Below, in pieces: positions 46,922-53,487 of a stretch of DNA of 64,000 nucleotides (the first letter of the stretch is position 1; each line of letters begins with the position of its first letter). The notes below the pieces were generated by a model. That model saw nothing but the letters and a program-made list of their open reading frames with translations, did no database searches and was not told where the DNA came from. The DNA comes from an uncultured Nocardioides sp. (GTDB lineage Bacteria > Actinomycetota > Actinomycetes > Propionibacteriales > Nocardioidaceae). Where the stretch lies: contig NZ_CANKYS010000009.1 of assembly GCF_947488025.1 (NCBI RefSeq), forward strand, positions 1 to 64,000, read 5' to 3'. The translations under genes and the position numbers were made by a program.

Positions 46922-47302
46922 GTGTCACGCACCCTCACCGCCTACCGCGTCATGGCCTCCATCGTGGGCGTCCTGCTCGTCGTGCTCTGCCTGGTCGGCG
47001 TCCCGCTCGCCAACTTCGACGGCTCCTCGATGTGGGGCGTCTTCGACAGCACGCCGATGTGGGTCACCCCCGGCTCCGACGCCCAGGACGCCGGCGAGCT
47101 GATCACGACCTACCTCGGCGTCGCGCACGGCTGGCTCTACATGATCTTCCTGTTCAGCGCCTTCCTGCTCTCGCGCCGGGCCAGGTGGGACTTCCCCTTC
47201 ACCGTGGTGACCCTCGTCTGCGGCACGATCCCGCTGGTCTCCTTCTGGGCCGAGCACCGTGCCACGAAGCGCGTCCGCGCCGAGCACCCCGAGCTCGCCT
47301 GA
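46922..47302 (+). CDS. DUF3817 membrane protein
   Basis: 126 residues from GTG 46922 (VSRTLTAYRVMASIVG). Three or so helices: ASIVGVLLVVLCLVGVPLA, VAHGWLYMIFLFSAFLL and VTLVCGTIPLVSFWAEH. The YRVMA start, AHGWLYMIF and SFWAEH motifs match DUF3817, which occurs in SURF1 neighbourhoods. The function is unknown. The 40-residue external loop after helix 1 is acidic. Confidence 0.85.
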   Translation: MSRTLTAYRVMASIVGVLLVVLCLVGVPLANFDGSSMWGVFDSTPMWVTPGSDAQDAGELITTYLGVAHGWLYMIFLFSAFLLSRRARWDFPFTVVTLVCGTIPLVSFWAEHRATKRVRAEHPELA

Positions 47303-47321
47303 ACCTCACTAGGCTCACCCC

Positions 47322-48152
47322 ATGGTGACCGCGTTCGTGCTCGGCGGAGGCGGGGTGCTGGGCGCCGTCGAGGTCGGCATGCTGCGTGCGTTGCTCGAGC
47401 GCGACATCGTCCCGGACCTCGTCCTCGGCACCAGCGTCGGCGCGCTCAACGGCGCGCTGGTCGCCCGCCAGCCCGAGCTCGAGGTGGTCGACCGGCTCAC
47501 CGAGCTCTGGGCGGCCACCGCCCAGGGCCGGGACGTCTACGGTGACCGTCCGCTGCGCACCGTCCGCCGGGCCGTGTCCACCGGCACCCACATCTACTCC
47601 TCCGCGCCGCTGCGCGCCCGCCTGGAGGAGGAGCTGGGCGACGCCAAGTTCGAGGACCTGCCCGTACGCCTGGAGGTGTGCGCGGCGAGCATCGAGCGGG
47701 CCGCCGAGCACTGGTTCACCGAGGGGCCGATCGTGCCCGCCATCCTCGCCAGCGCCGCCGTGCCCGGGCTCCTGCCGCCGGCCGAGGTCGACGGCGAGCA
47801 CTTCCTCGACGGCGGCCTGGTCAACTCCATCCCGGTGGGGCGCGCGGTCGAGCTCGGCGCGACCCGCGTCTTCGTGCTGCAGGTCGGACGCATCGACCGC
47901 CCGCTGCGCGTGCCGACCCGGCCGTGGGAGGTCGCGCGGGTGAGCTTCGAAGTCGCGCGTCGCCACCGCTTCATGCGCGACATGGCGACGATCCCCGAGG
48001 GTGTCGAGGCCCACGTGCTGCCCGCTGCCGGCACGTCGTCACGCGACGACTCGCTCCTCTCCCACCGCGACTTCTCGGGCGTGCAGGCCCGCATCGACGC
48101 GACGTACGCCGCCTCCAGGGCCTATCTCGACGACGAGCTCGGCCCGCCGTGA
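47322..48152 (+). CDS. Patatin-like phospholipase
   Basis: 276 residues from ATG 47322. The oxyanion-hole loop FVLGGGGVLGAVEVGML, nucleophile LVLGTSVGALNGAL (Ser in GTSVG) and catalytic aspartate FLDGGLVNSIPV form the patatin Ser-Asp dyad. It is predicted to hydrolyse acyl esters of phospholipids; no signal peptide is seen. Its stop overlaps the start of a membrane acyltransferase (GTGA). A lipase coupled to an acyltransferase suggests fatty-acid exchange on a membrane lipid. Confidence 0.9.
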   Translation: MVTAFVLGGGGVLGAVEVGMLRALLERDIVPDLVLGTSVGALNGALVARQPELEVVDRLTELWAATAQGRDVYGDRPLRTVRRAVSTGTHIYSSAPLRARLEEELGDAKFEDLPVRLEVCAASIERAAEHWFTEGPIVPAILASAAVPGLLPPAEVDGEHFLDGGLVNSIPVGRAVELGATRVFVLQVGRIDRPLRVPTRPWEVARVSFEVARRHRFMRDMATIPEGVEAHVLPAAGTSSRDDSLLSHRDFSGVQARIDATYAASRAYLDDELGPP

Positions 48153-49165
48153 GGCGTCCGATCGTCTGGGTCCTGCGGCGGCTGGTCATCGCCCCGGCCG
48201 TCGTCGTCCTGACGGTGCTGATGTGGGTCACCCTGCCGGGATGGCTGCTGGTCGCGGCGGCGCTGGCGCCGGTGCTGCCCGGGCGGTGGCGGGCGCTGCG
48301 CCTGCTGTGGCTGGTCCTGCTCTACCTCACGTTCGAGAGCCTGCTGCTCGCGGTGCTGCTCGGCCTGTGGCTGGCCAGCGGCTTCGGGTGGCGGATCCGC
48401 TCGCCCTACTTCGCCGGCATCCACTACGACCTGGTGCAGGGCACCCTGATCGCCTTCTTCCGCGAGGCCAGGCGGGTGCTGGCGCTGCGCATCCGCACCG
48501 ACGGTCCGCAGCCGTCGCGGGTGCCGGACGGGCCGGTGCTGGTGATGTGCCGCCACGCGGGTCCCGGCGACTCGTTCGTGCTGATGTACGCGCTGCTGCA
48601 CTGGTACCACCGCGAGCCGCGGGTCGTGCTCAAGAACACCCTGGCGTGGGACCCGGCGATCGACGTCATCCTCAACCGGGTCCCGGCCCGCTTCATCTCG
48701 ACCGACCCGGCCCCCGGGGAGGACCTGGAGTCCCACATCGCCTCGCTCGCCACCGGGCTCGACGTCAACGACGCGTTCGTGATCTTCCCCGAGGGCGGCA
48801 ACTTCACCGCCGCGCGGCGCGACCGGGCCATCGCCCGGCTCCACAAGCTCGGACTGGACCGGATGGCGGTGCGCGCGGAGGAGATGATCCATGTCCTGGC
48901 GCCGCGCCCCGGCGGGGTACTGGCAGCGCTCGAGGCGGCACCCGAGGCCGACGTGCTGATGGTCGCCCACACCGGGCTCGACCACCTGCTCACGGTCGGC
49001 GACCTGTGGCGCGAGCTGCCGATGGACAAGCAGATCACGATGCGCTGGTGGCGGGTCGCGCGCGAGGAGATCCCGGCCGATCGCGAGGAGCGCATCGAGT
49101 GGCTCTTCCAGTGGTGGGAGCGGATCGACGACTGGATCGAGGACAACCGCCTCGAGCCCCTCTGA
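48149..49165 (+). CDS. Membrane-bound PlsC-like acyltransferase
   Basis: 338 residues from GTG 48149, overlapping the patatin stop by 4 nt. Two or three N-terminal membrane helices (VIAPAVVVLTVLMWVTLPGW, LLWLVLLYLTFESLLLAVLL) precede an acyltransferase domain with MCRHAGPGDSF (H-x4-D) and FVIFPEGGNFT. A C-terminal acidic-Trp region (WLFQWWERIDDWIEDN) is typical of a subgroup of large 1-acylglycerol-3-phosphate acyltransferases. It probably acylates lysolipids made by the patatin next door. A long hairpin follows. Confidence 0.82.
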   Translation: MRRPIVWVLRRLVIAPAVVVLTVLMWVTLPGWLLVAAALAPVLPGRWRALRLLWLVLLYLTFESLLLAVLLGLWLASGFGWRIRSPYFAGIHYDLVQGTLIAFFREARRVLALRIRTDGPQPSRVPDGPVLVMCRHAGPGDSFVLMYALLHWYHREPRVVLKNTLAWDPAIDVILNRVPARFISTDPAPGEDLESHIASLATGLDVNDAFVIFPEGGNFTAARRDRAIARLHKLGLDRMAVRAEEMIHVLAPRPGGVLAALEAAPEADVLMVAHTGLDHLLTVGDLWRELPMDKQITMRWWRVAREEIPADREERIEWLFQWWERIDDWIEDNRLEPL

Positions 49166-49223
49166 GGCCGCCCCTCGCCCTCGCCCCCCACCGCTCGTAC
49201 GACGACACGCAGGCGACGCGACT

Positions 49224-49279
49224 CGGGCGGTGCCCCACCCACGCTCGCCAGCTGCGAAGCGTGGGTGGGACACCGCCCG
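49224..49279. terminator. Long hairpin between convergent genes (REP-like)
   Basis: CGGGCGGTG (49224-49232) pairs with CACCGCCCG (49271-49279), and CCCACCCACGCT (49234-49245) pairs with AGCGTGGGTGGG (49258-49269), giving 21 base pairs with a single C/A internal mismatch. It sits between convergent stops and should end transcription both ways. Its GCGGTG / CACCC composition is shared with the hairpins at 52.0-52.1 kb. Confidence 0.7.
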
Positions 49280-49299
49280 GGTGCGGTGGTGCGGTGCTG

Positions 49300-50112
49300 C
49301 TAGTTCTTGCGGGGCGCGTCGTCGATGTCGATCACGTCGGCGGGCGCGTCGGGGTCGGTCGGCTGGTGAGCCTCCTCGACCGCGTCGCTGATCGCCTCGC
49401 CCGGGGCGCCGCCACCGATGTCGTCGGTGGCCGGCGGGTCGGCGGTCACGACGTCGTCGGCCGTGACCTCCTCGGGCAGCGGGTCGGTGAGCGGGTCGCC
49501 ACCGGGGGCTGCCGACGTGGTCGCCGGGGAGGCGGGCGTGGGCGGCGGGGTGGTCGACGACGGGGTGGCGGGCTTCGGCGGGGCCGGCGGCACGTAGGTC
49601 GACTGCCAGTTGGCCTCGGCGTCCTGCTTGCCCTTGAGCTTGCTGAACACGAAGCCACCGACGGCGAGCAGGCCGGTGAGCAGCAGCAGCTTCTTGAGCT
49701 TGCCGCCCTTGGGCTCGGGCTCGACGCCGCGCAGCTCGTTGACCTTCGCGGCAGCCAGGTCGCGACCCTCGGCGGCCCGCTCGGAGGCGAGCGCGGCGGC
49801 GACGGCGGCCTTGTCCGCGGCGTTGGCGCGGGCCTCGGCCAGCAGCGGCGCGGCCTTCTCGCGCGCCTCGGCGGTCTTGACGGCGGCGAGGGCGGCGCCG
49901 GCGGTGGCCGCCTCGGTCGCACGGGTGCGTCCCTCGTCGATCAGCGGCTGGGCCTTGTCACGCGCGTCGGCGATCGCGGGCCCGGCCTTCTCCACCGCCT
50001 GGTCCCACGCCGACTCCAGCTGGGGGATGACGGTGTCGGTGACGGTCTCCGAGACCTGCTCGACATAGTCGTGGGCGCGGTCCATCAGGGACTTCTTGCG
50101 GCCGAAAGGCAT
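49300..50112 (-). CDS. DUF5324-like helical membrane-anchored protein
   Basis: 270 residues from ATG 50112 with gaggagg upstream. Residues 10-150 are a long Ala/Glu/Lys-rich amphipathic helix region (VEQVSETVTDTVIPQLESAW, TAEAREKAAPLLAEARANAADKAA) resembling apolipoprotein or LEA-like repeats. One membrane helix (KLKKLLLLTGLLAVGGFVFSKL) follows. A Pro/Thr/Asp-rich tail of about 100 residues completes it. The layout and position beside the PPIase and rhomboid genes recall the DUF5324 family of Streptomyces; that match is from memory. The function is unknown. Confidence 0.65.
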   Translation of the reverse strand: MPFGRKKSLMDRAHDYVEQVSETVTDTVIPQLESAWDQAVEKAGPAIADARDKAQPLIDEGRTRATEAATAGAALAAVKTAEAREKAAPLLAEARANAADKAAVAAALASERAAEGRDLAAAKVNELRGVEPEPKGGKLKKLLLLTGLLAVGGFVFSKLKGKQDAEANWQSTYVPPAPPKPATPSSTTPPPTPASPATTSAAPGGDPLTDPLPEEVTADDVVTADPPATDDIGGGAPGEAISDAVEEAHQPTDPDAPADVIDIDDAPRKN

Positions 50113-50317
50113 GCGTGACCTCCTCAGTGATTGTGGCTCCATCTCACCACGGGCACCCTGACGCGGCCAGCCCCGTCCGGGTGGGCGAGACGTACGACGT
50201 CGCGCGGACGCCCTGCCCACCTCGCGCGTGGGCGCGGCGTGGCAGGATCGAGGCGCGCGGCAGCAGTGCCGCGCCACCACCGACGTACGACAGACCCACA
50301 GCTGAGAGGCACATCCC

Positions 50318-50830
50318 ATGGCCGACCCCAAGGCGACCTTCAAGACCAACCGGGGCGACATCGTCGTCAACCTGTTCCCCAACCACGCGCCCGAGACCGT
50401 CGACAACTTCGTCGGCCTCGCCGAGGGCACCAAGGACTACCGCGACGACGCCGGCCGCTCGGGCGAGAAGTACTACGACGGCCTCGGCTTCCACCGCGTC
50501 ATCGAGGGCTTCATGATCCAGGGCGGCTGCCCGCTCGGCACCGGCACCGGCGGCCCGGGCTACACGTTCAAGGACGAGATCCACCCGGAGCTCGTCTTCG
50601 ACAAGCCCTACCTGCTCGCGATGGCCAACGCCGGCCCCGGCACCAACGGCTCGCAGTTCTTCATCACCCTGGCCGCCACCCCGTGGCTCAACCGCAAGCA
50701 CACCATCTTCGGCGAGGTGGCCGACCAGGCCAGCCGCGACGTGGTCGACGCGATCGGGAGCAGCCCCACCGGCGCGATGGACCGCCCGCAGGACGCCGTG
50801 GTCATCGAGTCGGTCACGGTCGAGCGCTGA
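50318..50830 (+). CDS. ppiA: Peptidyl-prolyl cis-trans isomerase (cyclophilin)
   Basis: 170 residues from ATG 50318. The cyclophilin core is complete: FHRVIEGFMIQGGCPLGTGTGGPGY, LAMANAGPGTNGSQFFITL and TPWLNRKHTIFGEV contain the active-site Arg, Phe, Gln and His. It has no signal peptide, so it is cytoplasmic. It speeds proline isomerisation in folding. The position corresponds to Rv0009. The upstream 205-bp gap holds only the divergent promoter area; nothing else is seen. Confidence 0.95.
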   Translation: MADPKATFKTNRGDIVVNLFPNHAPETVDNFVGLAEGTKDYRDDAGRSGEKYYDGLGFHRVIEGFMIQGGCPLGTGTGGPGYTFKDEIHPELVFDKPYLLAMANAGPGTNGSQFFITLAATPWLNRKHTIFGEVADQASRDVVDAIGSSPTGAMDRPQDAVVIESVTVER

Positions 50831-50878
50831 CCCACCCGGTCCGCAGCACACCCGCGACGCGACACGCGTGACCCCGCC

Positions 50879-51823
50879 ATGACCCAGCCGCCCGAGGGGC
50901 CGACCGCGGACCCGACCGCGGCCGGGGTGCCCACCTGCTACCGGCACCCCGACCGCGAGACCTGGATCCGCTGCCAGCGCTGCGACAAGCCGATCTGCCC
51001 CGACTGCATGCGCGACGCCGCGGTGGGCTTCCAGTGCCCCGACTGCGTCAAGCAGGCCAGCAAGGGCTCGCGCCAGAACCGCGCGATGTACGGCGGCGAG
51101 CGCAGCGCCGACCCGCGGCTGACGACGTTCGTCCTCATCGGCGTCAACGCCCTCGTCTGGCTGGCGATCACCGCGACGGGCGGGCGCTCGTCGTGGCTCA
51201 CCCACCTGCTGGCGCTCCGGCCGGTGGGCGTGTGCGACCCCGGCAACGGGTCGCTCTACGACATCGGCGAGGGCGTCTGCGAGGCCTCGGGCGCGACCTT
51301 CCAGCCCGGGTTCTCCGACGGCGCCTGGTGGCAGCTGCTGACGGCGGCCTTCACCCACGTCGAGATCTGGCACGTGGCGATGAACATGTTCGCCCTGTTC
51401 ATCTTCGGGCCCGTGCTCGAGGGCATCGTCGGTCGGGCGCGCTTCCTGGCGATCTACCTCGTCAGCGCCCTCGCGGGCTCGGTGATGGTGGTCTGGTTCA
51501 GCTACGAGTTCAGCTCGACCGTCGGCGCCTCCGGGGCGATCTTCGGCCTGCTGGGCGCCCTCCTCGTGGTGGCACGCAAGGGCCGGGCCCAGTCGCAGTG
51601 GCTCGTGCAGAACCTCGTCATCGGCGTCGTCATCACCGTGGTGGGCTGGCGCTTCATCTCCTGGCAGGGCCACCTCGGCGGCCTCGTCGGCGGTGCCCTG
51701 GCCGCGGCGGTCATCGCCTACGCCCCGAAGTCGCGCCGCAGCCTCGTGCAGTGGGCGGGCCTGGCCCTCGTGCTGGCCGTCCTGCTGGCGCTCGCACTCG
51801 TGCGCGACGTCGCCCTCTCCTGA
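50879..51823 (+). CDS. Rhomboid family intramembrane protease with N-terminal zinc finger
   Basis: 314 residues from ATG 50879. The N-terminus carries a B-box-like zinc finger (CYRHPDRETWIRCQRCDKPICPDCM ... FQCPDC with eight Cys/His ligands), a common actinobacterial addition. Six or seven helices follow. The catalytic serine is in GASGAIFG, the catalytic histidine is probably in WQGHLGGLVGG, and FTHVEIWHVAMNM is the conserved His/Asn helix. It cleaves membrane helices. Substrates are unknown. It is transcribed with ppiA (48-bp gap). Confidence 0.92.
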   Translation: MTQPPEGPTADPTAAGVPTCYRHPDRETWIRCQRCDKPICPDCMRDAAVGFQCPDCVKQASKGSRQNRAMYGGERSADPRLTTFVLIGVNALVWLAITATGGRSSWLTHLLALRPVGVCDPGNGSLYDIGEGVCEASGATFQPGFSDGAWWQLLTAAFTHVEIWHVAMNMFALFIFGPVLEGIVGRARFLAIYLVSALAGSVMVVWFSYEFSSTVGASGAIFGLLGALLVVARKGRAQSQWLVQNLVIGVVITVVGWRFISWQGHLGGLVGGALAAAVIAYAPKSRRSLVQWAGLALVLAVLLALALVRDVALS

Positions 51824-51841
51824 CGCCCGCCTCGCGCCCAC

Positions 51842-51884
51842 CGCAGCCCCCGCCCCTCGTCGTACGACGCAGGCGGGGGCTGCG
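51842..51884. terminator. Terminator after the rhomboid gene
   Basis: CGCAGCCCCCGCC (51842-51854) pairs perfectly with GGCGGGGGCTGCG (51872-51884). The loop holds a second small palindrome (cgtcgtacgacg). It starts 18 nt after the rhomboid stop and is followed by tcgttct. Confidence 0.75.
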
Positions 51885-51904
51885 TCGTTCTCCGGGCGGG
51901 CCGG

Positions 51905-51983
51905 TTACCCACAGGTGTGCACACAGGTGTGGATAACTACACGCGTGTAATTCCTCCACAGGCGTAGTCCACAGTGTGGAGAA
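51905..51983. promoter_or_regulatory. DnaA-box cluster outside oriC with a 12-bp palindrome
   Basis: Five DnaA-box-like sites in 79 bp: TTACCCACA (51905-51913), a perfect TGTGGATAA (51928-51936), TCCTCCACA (51952-51960), TAGTCCACA (51965-51973) and TGTGGAGAA (51975-51983). The palindrome TACACGCGTGTA (51939-51950) lies at the centre. The density is higher than in the presumed oriC. The segment is non-coding, between convergent genes, and less GC-rich than its surroundings. A DnaA titration or control site is one reading; no function is shown by the sequence. Confidence 0.6.
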
Positions 51984-51996
51984 TCGAACGGACGGT

Positions 51997-52052
51997 CGAG
52001 CGGTGCGTGAGGCATGAAACGCGGCGCCGGAACATGTCTCACGCACCGCTCG
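51997..52052. repeat. 15-bp perfect inverted repeat (REP-like)
   Basis: CGAGCGGTGCGTGAG (51997-52011) and CTCACGCACCGCTCG (52038-52052) are perfect inverted copies with a 26-nt spacer. It shares the GAGCGGTG core with the next hairpin and lies just beyond the DnaA-box cluster. Confidence 0.8.
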
Positions 52053-52075
52053 GACGAGGCAGGCAGCGGAAATGA

Positions 52076-52135
52076 CTCGAGCGGTGGGAGAGACGCCTTC
52101 CCTTCCCCAGGAAGGCGCCTCACCCACCGCTCGAG
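52076..52135. terminator. Composite hairpin downstream of crgA
   Basis: CTCGAGCGGTGGG (52076-52088) pairs with CCCACCGCTCGAG (52123-52135), and within it CGCCTTCC (52094-52101) pairs with GGAAGGCG (52110-52117). It is 41 bp past the crgA stop and is a likely bidirectional terminator. Confidence 0.7.
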
Positions 52136-52176
52136 GCGACGGATGTCGGACCCGCGTCAGCGGGCCGAGGGAGAAC

Positions 52177-52629
52177 CTACTCCCACTTGGTCGCGAAGCT
52201 GAACCCGACTGCCATGAAGGCGATGCCGACGACCAGGTTCCACTGGCCGAGGTCGTTGAAGACGGGCAGGCCCGACAGGTCGTCGGAGAAGATGTAGAAG
52301 GTGCAGATCCACACCAGGCCCACGAGGAAGCAGCCGAGCATGCCGACCACGACGCCGCGGCCGCGGCCGAGGGGCGTCGACGGGTGCGCGGAGACCATCA
52401 GGCCGACCATCAGCAGGCCGAAGCCGATCGCGTAGTTCCAGAGCCCGAGGTCGGACACGGCCTTCGGGCTGCCGTCCACCGGGGGGAACGCGAGCGGGTT
52501 CCCGCGGCCCTGGACGTAGTAGAAGACGAGCCAGCCGATGCCGGCGGCCATGAGCACCAGGGCGACGACGAACCGCGGGGTGAAGAGCGAGGTCTTCTCC
52601 TCGGAGGTGATCGTGGGGGACTTCGACAC
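52177..52629 (-). CDS. crgA: Cell division protein CrgA, tandemly duplicated form
   Basis: 150 residues from GTG 52629 with aggag upstream. CrgA is usually about 85-95 residues with two membrane helices. Here the pattern appears twice. Copy 1: VVALVLMAAGIGWLVFYYV ... LGLWNYAIGFGLLMVGLMVSAHP. Copy 2: VVVGMLGCFLVGLVWICTFYIF ... LGQWNLVVGIAFMAVGFSFATKWE. Each has the helix, F/Y-Y, a loop with Pro, L-G-x-W-N and a second helix, giving four predicted helices. CrgA coordinates septal FtsZ/FtsI in actinobacteria. It is divergent from the DUF881 gene. Confidence 0.88.
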   Translation of the reverse strand: MSKSPTITSEEKTSLFTPRFVVALVLMAAGIGWLVFYYVQGRGNPLAFPPVDGSPKAVSDLGLWNYAIGFGLLMVGLMVSAHPSTPLGRGRGVVVGMLGCFLVGLVWICTFYIFSDDLSGLPVFNDLGQWNLVVGIAFMAVGFSFATKWE

Positions 52630-52722
52630 TGCTGCTCCTGGGGCTTGTTTTCACGGTCCCGGCGGGCTCGCGGCGCCGGTCACGGGCGGTACGGCGCCCG
52701 ACGGGGGGTTAGCGTAGTCGGC

Positions 52723-53475
52723 ATGCGCTCTCCGTCCCACTCGTCCCCCGGGCGTCGCCGCGCCTGGCGGGTGGCCACTCCGGTGGTCGTGCTGCTCATC
52801 GGGGGCCTGTTCGCCGTCAGCGCGGAGCAGAGCGACGGCTTCGACCTGCGTGGCGGCCGGTTGACCGACCTGGCGTCGGTGGTCCGCGCCGAGCGCGACG
52901 AGGCGGGCGAGCTCACCGCACGGGCGGCGGCGCTCAACGACGAGGTGGAGGCCCTCAGCACGGAGCTCGGCGACCGCTCCGTCGCACGCGCCCAGGACGA
53001 GATCGCGACCCTCGTCGACCCCGCGGGGCTGACCGAGAAGTCCGGCACGGCGGTGCAGGTGACCCTCGACGACGCTCCGGAGGAGGCGCGCCTGGCCTAC
53101 GACGGCGACCCCAACGACCTCGTGGTGCACCAGCAGGACATCCAGGCGGTCGCCAACGCCATGTGGAACGCCGGGGCCGAGGCGGTCACCATTCAGGGTC
53201 AGCGGCTGATCTCCACCACCGGCATCAAGTGCGAGGGCAACCAGGTCACCCTGCACGGCATCCCCTACTCGCCGCCCTACGTGATCGTGGGCATCGGTGA
53301 CCCCGCGAGCATGGAGGCCGAGCTGACCACCGACCCCATCCTGGCGACCTACCGCGACTACACCCTCGTGCCGGGCGGCGGCGTCTCGTGGGACATGGCC
53401 CGCCTCGACTCGGCCGTCGCGCCGGCGTACGACGGTCTCCTCGACCTCACCTACGCCACCCCGATGCCCGAGTGA
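52723..53475 (+). CDS. DUF881 family protein
   Basis: 250 residues from ATG 52723. One N-terminal membrane helix (VATPVVVLLIGGLFAVSAEQS) leads to a coiled-coil (ERDEAGELTARAAALNDEVEALSTEL) and the DUF881 domain: GTAVQVTLDDAP, VVHQQDIQAVANAMWNAGAEAVTIQGQRLISTTGIKCEGN and PPYVIVGIGDPASME. It is probably extracytoplasmic and linked to division or sporulation genes. It corresponds to Rv0012. In mycobacteria trpG/pabA separates this gene from pknB; here pknB ends 12 bp away. Confidence 0.9.
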   Translation: MRSPSHSSPGRRRAWRVATPVVVLLIGGLFAVSAEQSDGFDLRGGRLTDLASVVRAERDEAGELTARAAALNDEVEALSTELGDRSVARAQDEIATLVDPAGLTEKSGTAVQVTLDDAPEEARLAYDGDPNDLVVHQQDIQAVANAMWNAGAEAVTIQGQRLISTTGIKCEGNQVTLHGIPYSPPYVIVGIGDPASMEAELTTDPILATYRDYTLVPGGGVSWDMARLDSAVAPAYDGLLDLTYATPMPE

Positions 53476-53487
53476 CCGACGACTGAC

